Shown in pieces: positions 59,032 to 64,000 of a stretch of DNA of 64,000 nt. Source of the stretch: an uncultured Christensenella sp. (GTDB lineage Bacteria > Bacillota > Clostridia > Christensenellales > Borkfalkiaceae); NCBI GenBank assembly GCA_910586345.1, contig CAJUHC010000003.1, forward strand, positions 6,758-70,757, given 5' to 3'. A model generated the notes under the pieces. That model made no database searches and was not told the DNA's origin. It saw only the letters and a list, made by a program, of their open reading frames with translations. The stretch's first letter is position 1. Every line of letters starts with the position of its first letter. Both the position numbers and the translations under genes were made by a program.

Positions 59032-59196
59032 ATAACGGCGAACTTTAAACATTACCGCAAGCCAATACAGCCGTTTCCTCATTACGGTTTTTTTTATTTC
59101 TTGCCTACCCAATTATAGTTCGGTAACGATTTAATTAAAATATTATATTATTAAATTCTAATTCGGTTAAACTATATATCAAAGTATTAATAGGAT
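59032..59196 (+). other. Intergenic stretch with poly-T and AT-rich promoter region
   Basis: 165 bp. It contains a weak CCGT/ACGG hairpin with a T8 run (about 59080-59101), a possible terminator. A very AT-rich zone follows, and the AATTCGGT element (59160-59167) before the next gene. Confidence 0.4.
59160..59190 (+). promoter_or_regulatory. AATTCGGT element, copy 1 (before Xre gene)
   Basis: AATTCGGT (59160-59167) ends 39 bp before the gene's ATG. A TATTAA box lies 17 bp after it (59185-59190), the distance of a -35/-10 pair. It recurs before two more genes downstream. Confidence 0.45.
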
Positions 59197-59205
59197 TTGA
59201 TATAT

Positions 59206-59511
59206 ATGGAAGCGGTGTTAGAAAAACTTAAAAGCTATATGAAAGAAAAGAATATGAGTATCTACAAAGTCACTGAATTATCGGAGTTGTCTGAAAATAC
59301 GATATACAACTGGTATAATAAAGGTGCCGAACCTTCCGTACGAGCCCTGCAATCTATTTGCAAAGTATTGGATGTGTCAATGTCAGAGCTTTTCTGCGGA
59401 GAAGGAGAATATGTATTTACGAATAAAGAATTCGAGCTTTTAAAACGTTTTTCAAGACTATCCGACAGACAACAGGATTTAATATTCGAATTGGTAGACG
59501 AACTGAAATAG
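59206..59511 (+). CDS. Xre-family regulator
   Basis: 101 residues from the ATG at 59206; a TTG 9 bases earlier is less likely. An N-terminal HTH (YKVTELSELSENTIYNWYNKGAE, then SVRALQSICKVLDVSMSEL) is followed by a short helical tail (LLKRFSRLSDRQQDLIFELVDEL) likely for dimerisation. It lies just before the ECF sigma gene of module 2, so it may control that module. Same AATTCGGT element upstream. Confidence 0.8.
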   Translation: MEAVLEKLKSYMKEKNMSIYKVTELSELSENTIYNWYNKGAEPSVRALQSICKVLDVSMSELFCGEGEYVFTNKEFELLKRFSRLSDRQQDLIFELVDELK

Positions 59512-59542
59512 AATTCGGTACTAACATTTTAGAAAAACTAAT
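59512..59542 (+). promoter_or_regulatory. AATTCGGT element, copy 2 (before ECF sigma)
   Basis: AATTCGGT (59512-59519) ends 39 bp before the GTG start of the sigma gene; its last bases overlap the Xre stop region. The box 17 bp downstream reads ACTAAT. Confidence 0.45.
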
Positions 59543-59557
59543 GAGGAAAATATTCAA

Positions 59558-60085
59558 GTGTCACAATTGCGCAAAGTTGTAAACCCTATACTGCGAGCCA
59601 TAAAAGAAGGTAACGAATCGAAAAAGCATAATCTTTTCGAAGAGACTTGTAACCATCTGTTAGGGGTTGCTTCGCGCTACGCAATTAATAAAGACGATTG
59701 CGAAGATATAGTTTTGGATGCTTATATGAAAGCGTTCAGATATGTGCACTCGTTCGACGAAAAAGCAGACGGCTATAACTGGCTTTGCAAAATCGTTGAA
59801 AACGTTGCGAGAGATTACAACAAAAAGATAACAATTACCGAGACTTTGGAAGATTTCGAGAAAGAAATCGCGTTCACTATGAGCCCCGGTATCGAAACGA
59901 AAGCTGATTTGAATCAGGAACTGTTAAAATTATCTGCCCGCGACCAGCAAATTTTGTATCTGCGATTTTGGGAAGGCTTGAGTCTCGAAAAAGTCGGCGA
60001 GATTGTCGGCGTCAGCAAATCTTACGTACATAAGCGCGAATGTCAGTTATTAAAATTATTAAAAAATAATTTGAGCAAAGAGTGA
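59558..60085 (+). CDS. ECF-type RNA polymerase sigma factor (module 2)
   Basis: 175 residues from a GTG start with GAGGAAAA 7 nt before it. Region 2 has KHNLFEETCNHLLGVASRYA, CEDIVLDAYMKAFRYVHSF and YNWLCKIVENVARDYN. Region 4 has LSARDQQILYLRFWEGLSLEKVGEIVGVSKSYV. A secreted protein and a single-span membrane protein follow in the same direction. Sigma gene, target and probable anti-sigma may form one autoregulated module. The AATTCGGT element before this gene and its neighbour is a candidate binding site. Confidence 0.87.
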   Translation: MSQLRKVVNPILRAIKEGNESKKHNLFEETCNHLLGVASRYAINKDDCEDIVLDAYMKAFRYVHSFDEKADGYNWLCKIVENVARDYNKKITITETLEDFEKEIAFTMSPGIETKADLNQELLKLSARDQQILYLRFWEGLSLEKVGEIVGVSKSYVHKRECQLLKLLKNNLSKE

Positions 60086-60099
60086 ACAAAACGACTTGC

Positions 60100-60130
60100 A
60101 ATTCGGTAGATAAAATCGAGTAAAAAAAAT
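60100..60130 (+). promoter_or_regulatory. AATTCGGT element, copy 3 (before secreted protein)
   Basis: AATTCGGT (60100-60107) ends 42 bp before the ATG of the secreted protein. The 17-bp-downstream box is an A-run (AAAAAT). Confidence 0.45.
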
Positions 60131-60148
60131 AACCAAAGGAGAAAATTT

Positions 60149-61006
60149 ATGAAAATTAATGTAAGAAAAAGTTTATGTTGGTTTGTGATTTTCGGAATTT
60201 TGTTGAACGTTGTTTGTATTTTTAACGTAGGCTTAAAACCTTCTTTTGCAGAAACGTCGGACAGATATTCCGCAACTTACGGCGGCGACGCGCCGACCCC
60301 TTACGAGTATACGGAAATAAGTAATGAAACCGTAAATTATACGAGGCGTGAAGTGGTACCCGTAGGTTTGGTAAACAACGCACCTTTATATACACCGATA
60401 AGCGGGCTTGACAACGGCTGCGGAGCAGTTGCGGGAGCTATTATAGTAGGTTTTTATGATAAATATTACGAGGAACTAATCCCCAATTACACTACATATT
60501 TATCGTTTAACGGTAAGTATAAGGGTAACGATGCAACTTATATACCTAAGTTAATGAGAGAGCTTTACACTCTTATGCGTACTAACGTTGATGACATAGG
60601 GGTAAGCAGAGACGATTGTCTCAACGGACTGAAAGCTTACGTTCAGGGCAAAAACAGAAGCTTAGAATACGAAGATATTAAAAATTCGAATAAAGTAGAT
60701 TATAATTCTTTTAAACGGGCGATGAACGAGAACAAACCCGTATTGCTTTTCTGCGATAAGACCGTTGTTTATAATGTAATAAAATCGACAAATTCGGACA
60801 GGATAGTGGGTGCTGTAATAACAAGTACGGCGCACATCGTCGTAGGTTATGAACTTTACGAAGTAAAATATTATAACGGCGACAATCTGTTCCGTACGGA
60901 CAGATATATAAGAGTTGCAACGGGTCTTTCTACTAACAGCGAGTATTTATTAAAGATAGACGCAACCGACTGGTGCAACGGAGCATATACCGTAACCGTA
61001 AAATAA
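60149..61006 (+). CDS. Secreted papain-like (C39-type) cysteine peptidase-like protein
   Basis: 285 residues. A Sec signal with an Ala-rich cut site (PSFAETS, near residue 36) precedes the body. The catalytic-type block is DNGCGAVAGAIIVGFYDKYY, with the Cys followed by G-A-V-A-G-A as in C39-like peptidases. A candidate His lies in STAHIVVGYELY. Between them YIPKLMRELYTLMRTN and YNSFKRAMNENKPVLLFC resemble the C39-type core. An active peptidase is likely but not proven; the Asp/Asn third residue cannot be placed. AAAGGAG precedes the ATG. It lies between an ECF sigma gene and a single-span protein. Confidence 0.65.
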   Translation: MKINVRKSLCWFVIFGILLNVVCIFNVGLKPSFAETSDRYSATYGGDAPTPYEYTEISNETVNYTRREVVPVGLVNNAPLYTPISGLDNGCGAVAGAIIVGFYDKYYEELIPNYTTYLSFNGKYKGNDATYIPKLMRELYTLMRTNVDDIGVSRDDCLNGLKAYVQGKNRSLEYEDIKNSNKVDYNSFKRAMNENKPVLLFCDKTVVYNVIKSTNSDRIVGAVITSTAHIVVGYELYEVKYYNGDNLFRTDRYIRVATGLSTNSEYLLKIDATDWCNGAYTVTVK

Positions 61007-61015
61007 AGGAGAACT

Positions 61016-61750
61016 ATGTCAAGAGAGAGTAAATTCCATAAACTCATCGAAAAACAGAATACAGAGGAAAAAGAGGCTTTTTGGAAAAAATTAGAGAGCC
61101 GTCTGGAAAGCGAGCGTGATATTGACAACGTAGAGTGCGGCGGCGAAGTTTTGGTAATGTCCAAAAGCCGTACGAATACAACAAGGCGCAACCTGCTTAT
61201 TGTCGTTGCGGTATTTATGGCTCTCGCTCTTGCAATTTGTCTGACGTTTTTTATCGTAAAACCTTTTGATAAAACTGCCGGAGAAGATTCCAAAAACGAA
61301 ATAGAAAAACCCGACGACAAAAGATACTGTACAGTCAACGATTATAGTACTGAGATTTCAAAAATTACGATAAAACAGTATGCAGCGGATAAAAATTTGG
61401 AATTGCTTTACTTCGATTGTTACGAAGAATCCGAATATTATGCCGACACGCAGTATATTTTAAAAGAAACTCGGGAAGTAATTTGCTTATTTGAAGAAAT
61501 ATACGATTCGAATTATGCTGATATAAATCTGTACGTGACCGACGACAGAACGGAAGTAGACGTTACTAAACCGTTCGATAATTATTGCATAAAAGATACG
61601 GTAATTAATTCTGTCAAAATTAAATATAATATAGAACCCGAAAAATCTTATGCAAAGTTTACGTATAAGGGACACAGATATTATTTGAGCGTAGAGGACG
61701 CGCCCGAAGACGGATACATACTCGGCCTTGTGGAAACTTTATTGAATTGA
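61016..61750 (+). CDS. Single-span membrane protein, probable anti-sigma factor (module 2)
   Basis: 244 residues. A charged N-terminus of about 60 residues (FHKLIEKQNTEEKEAFWKKL), one membrane segment near residues 63-83 and a Tyr/Glu-rich external domain follow. No zinc anti-sigma motif. Its layout and external pattern resemble the 54474 protein. It follows the secreted peptidase after 9 bp with AAAGGAG 5 nt before the ATG, so both are in one operon. The position suggests an anti-sigma or a sensor tied to the peptidase. Confidence 0.65.
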   Translation: MSRESKFHKLIEKQNTEEKEAFWKKLESRLESERDIDNVECGGEVLVMSKSRTNTTRRNLLIVVAVFMALALAICLTFFIVKPFDKTAGEDSKNEIEKPDDKRYCTVNDYSTEISKITIKQYAADKNLELLYFDCYEESEYYADTQYILKETREVICLFEEIYDSNYADINLYVTDDRTEVDVTKPFDNYCIKDTVINSVKIKYNIEPEKSYAKFTYKGHRYYLSVEDAPEDGYILGLVETLLN

Positions 61751-61768
61751 AACGAATAAAATAATATT

Positions 61769-61799
61769 AAAGCCCGCGCTTTTCAGCGCGGGCTTTAAT
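61769..61799 (+). terminator. Rho-independent terminator
   Basis: 11-bp stem (61769-61779 with 61786-61796), short T-run. It closes module 2. Confidence 0.8.
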
Positions 61800-61988
61800 T
61801 AAAATGCGCGAACTTTTAAATTATGGCAATAAAATGAAAGTATAAACGCTTGCAAATGGTATGTTAATGTGGTAAAATTATAAAAATGCAAAATATTATG
61901 GGAAAAGTGTTTATATTTATACATAAGCATTGAAAACCGCGATTAAATATAAAAATATCCGTTGGGTAAAATTAAAGAGGTTTTAGCG

Positions 61989-63590
61989 ATGGACGAAAAA
62001 TTTAAAAAAATTAAAAACAAATGCCTTATAGAGGCGCTCATTAAAAGCGCGGTAATAGGAATCTCGGCGGGGCTTTTCGTTACGGGTATAATTTTGCTGT
62101 CGCTTGTATTGACGGGTAACTCTATTCACTGGGCTATATATATTCCGATAGGTTTGATTTCCGCTCTGGCGGGCGGGGGCGTAAGCTTTTTGTTTATGCG
62201 CCCGAGCGATATGAGAGTGGCTAAAAAATACGATACCGAATTCGGGCTCAACGAAAAATTGCAGACGATGGTCGCTTTTTCGGGGCAGGAGGGGGATATA
62301 ATCGCTCTGCAAAGAAGCGACGCTTCCGAAACGCTTGCTTCTCTGCCCGCGCGCAAAATACGGTTCAGTCAGATATGGCAGTACTGTCTGTGCGCCGTGC
62401 TCGCGCTCGCGCTGTTCTTTTCGGCGGTGTTTATTCCCGTGTCGGCGCAGGAGGGGGGTAACAACGGCGGAGGGGAAAATCCTCCCGAAGGGGAACTGCC
62501 CGAAGATAAGGACCCCGTGTTCGAATACGATTTGTTTATGCAGTCGGCTCTGACCGAGCTTATTTTAAACGTAAGGGAATCTTCTTTGGAGCAGAACTTA
62601 AAAAACTCCGTAGTAGAAGAACTTGAAAATCTCGACGTCAATCTCGGTTCGGCGGACACCCGTAAAAAAATGCTCGAAAAGGTCGTATCTTCCGTCGAAG
62701 TTATCGACGCGTTGGTTGACGGCTCTAACTCTTTCAGAAAAATAAGCGAAGCGATAGCGGGGTTCGACGAAGAATTCGCGTCGGCTATACGCGAGAGCGT
62801 AGGCGTATATAATTCGAGCAGTACTCCTCTTAACGATATAGTGCGCGTAAGAGCGTTCGAATTGAGAATCGGAGATTTGATTGAAATCGTTCTCGAAGAA
62901 TTCTTTACCTCCGCCAAAACGGCGCTTAAAATACCGCAGGACGGAATAGAGAACGAAGAAACGGGCGAAACGGTAAAGCTTGCCGACGTGCTCAATCCTT
63001 ATATATTAAATCTCGGTTTGGCTATCGAACTTGCGGAATTGGACGAAAGCGAAGATTTCTATATCGCGCTCGACAAATTCAATTCGGCTCTGACGGTTAT
63101 AAGCGGAAAGATAGGAAAGTACAGCGATAAAACGCTTTTCACGGATTTGGACAACGCGTTCTCCGCGCTGGGTCCCGAGCTTAATTCCGCGCTGAGCGTC
63201 GAATGTTACAGTTACGTTATCAATCTGTTTATAAGAAACAGGCTTGCGGATATTTTCTCGATTAAAGCGAACGAATTCCCCGAGTTTAACGAGGACCTCG
63301 TTCCGGACGATAACAACGGCGGAGACGACCCCGGCGGCGAAGAAAACGACGACCCGAGCGGAAGCGGAGGCGGTAACGGCGACTATGATTTCATTTACGG
63401 AAGCGACGACGTTATTTACGACCCCGACCGCGCCGATTACGTTAAGTTCGGAGAAGTGCTCGACGAATATTACGCTAAAATGCAGAACAAAGTAATAGCA
63501 GGAGAAGTTCCCGCAGATTTAGCTAAGATTATGGAAGTCTATTTTGAAATTTTATACAACGGCATCAAGAAAGATGAGGTTGAACAATAA
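61989..63590 (+). CDS. Membrane protein upstream of MoxR ATPase, unknown
   Basis: 533 residues from the ATG at 61989 preceded by AGAGG; a TTG 27 bases upstream lacks a ribosome-binding site. Three membrane segments (about 21-40, 47-64, 125-145) frame a short cytoplasmic loop. A long Glu/Asp-rich soluble region follows, with Asn/Gly/Glu linkers near 150-175 and 435-470 (GGDDPGGEENDDPSGSGGG). No enzyme or von Willebrand domain was recognised. The MoxR gene follows after 16 bp, so it belongs to a MoxR-type operon, in which membrane proteins and vWA proteins are usual partners. Confidence 0.7.
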   Translation: MDEKFKKIKNKCLIEALIKSAVIGISAGLFVTGIILLSLVLTGNSIHWAIYIPIGLISALAGGGVSFLFMRPSDMRVAKKYDTEFGLNEKLQTMVAFSGQEGDIIALQRSDASETLASLPARKIRFSQIWQYCLCAVLALALFFSAVFIPVSAQEGGNNGGGENPPEGELPEDKDPVFEYDLFMQSALTELILNVRESSLEQNLKNSVVEELENLDVNLGSADTRKKMLEKVVSSVEVIDALVDGSNSFRKISEAIAGFDEEFASAIRESVGVYNSSSTPLNDIVRVRAFELRIGDLIEIVLEEFFTSAKTALKIPQDGIENEETGETVKLADVLNPYILNLGLAIELAELDESEDFYIALDKFNSALTVISGKIGKYSDKTLFTDLDNAFSALGPELNSALSVECYSYVINLFIRNRLADIFSIKANEFPEFNEDLVPDDNNGGDDPGGEENDDPSGSGGGNGDYDFIYGSDDVIYDPDRADYVKFGEVLDEYYAKMQNKVIAGEVPADLAKIMEVYFEILYNGIKKDEVEQ

Positions 63591-63606
63591 TAAATAAGGA
63601 TAAATT

Positions 63607-64000
63607 ATGGAAAGTTCGGAAAAAGTAATTCAATTCAGCAAATCGATTGCAACAATCAAACAGGAATTAAGCAAAGACGTTGTCGGTCAGGAAGATATAA
63701 TCGACAATATAATTACCGCGATTATAGCGGGGGGCAACGTGCTTTTGGAAGGCGTTCCCGGAGTAGGCAAAACGCGTCTCGTGCGTTCGCTCGGAAAAAC
63801 GCTCAGTCTTTCGTTCTCGCGTATTCAGTTTACGCCCGACTTAATGCCGTCGGACGTTACCGGTACGAACGTAATAGAGAAGGACGACAAAGGCAAAATG
63901 AACACGGTGTTCCAGCGCGGACCGATATTCGCAAACCTCGTTCTTGCGGACGAAATCAACCGCGCCACGCCGAAAACGCAGTCCGCGATGCTCGAAGTTA
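63607..64000 (+). CDS. MoxR-type AAA+ ATPase, N-terminal part (cut by window edge)
   Basis: 131 residues are visible. Walker A is GVPGVGKTRLV, the family block is IQFTPDLMPSDVTG, and Walker B with sensor region is VLADEINRATPKTQSAMLE. MoxR ATPases are chaperone-like, often paired with vWA proteins for maturation of enzyme complexes or surface structures. The gene starts at the ATG at 63607, 16 bp after the membrane-protein gene, and continues beyond the window. Confidence 0.92.
   Translation, partial: MESSEKVIQFSKSIATIKQELSKDVVGQEDIIDNIITAIIAGGNVLLEGVPGVGKTRLVRSLGKTLSLSFSRIQFTPDLMPSDVTGTNVIEKDDKGKMNTVFQRGPIFANLVLADEINRATPKTQSAMLEV

Overview
The window reads as a single-membrane, Clostridia-like (Firmicutes) chromosome of moderate GC, most likely an uncultured gut or rumen lineage. 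The reasons are AGGAGG-type Shine-Dalgarno sites, consensus sigma-A promoters, the B. subtilis-type gene orders pcrA-ligA, secA-prfB and yqfC-yqfD-phoH-yqfF-ybeY-era-yqzL-recO, a SigB/SigF-type partner-switching operon, pyruvate phosphate dikinase, and BspA/InlB-type repeat lipoproteins. No rRNA, tRNA, CRISPR array, insertion sequence or replication origin was seen. Species-level placement is not possible from the sequence alone.

Layout. 1-9497: end of a metallophosphoesterase, an aberrant ornithine-carbamoyltransferase homologue with queH, a degenerate ABC ATPase, a heavy-metal/manganese permease-like protein, rpsU, pcrA and ligA. 9498-16080: a metal-stress operon (ArsR repressor plus CPx P-type ATPase) with a clear operator, then purine salvage (AzgA-type permease behind a structured leader, adenine deaminase). 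16146-25490: a small LRR lipoprotein, then secA, prfB, tsaD and ileS. 25709-36673: feoA-feoB-rluA, citrate synthase, an RsbV/RsbW/SigB-like module, a multi-TM protein, a PucR-type regulator with an S41 protease, and a MinD/MinE-like pair. 36863-45034: a 2627-residue repeat lipoprotein followed by a 66-bp tandem repeat. 45070-53734: the yqfC-to-recO operon and ppdK. 53907-61750: an accessory region with two paralogous ECF-sigma/membrane-protein modules, a Big_2/LRR lipoprotein, a SLOG protein divergent from a small Xre repressor, phage-type small genes and a secreted papain-like protein. 61989-64000: a membrane protein and the start of a MoxR ATPase.

Recurring themes. (1) Several proteins keep their fold but have lost signature catalytic residues: the carbamoyltransferase, the ABC ATPase, the FeoB G4 motif, the MinD P-loop lysine and one RsbW-like protein. 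(2) At least four genes have a -10 box only 6-8 nt before the start codon and no Shine-Dalgarno, which suggests leaderless mRNAs (permease at 3250, pcrA, feoA, SLOG gene). (3) Several promoters carry palindromic operators. (4) The 59-61 kb module has an AATTCGGT element about 40 bp before three consecutive genes, which could be a private sigma-factor promoter. The best candidates for something undescribed are that ECF/secreted-protein module, the three-way-junction leader before the purine permease, and the giant repeat lipoprotein with its minisatellite tail.
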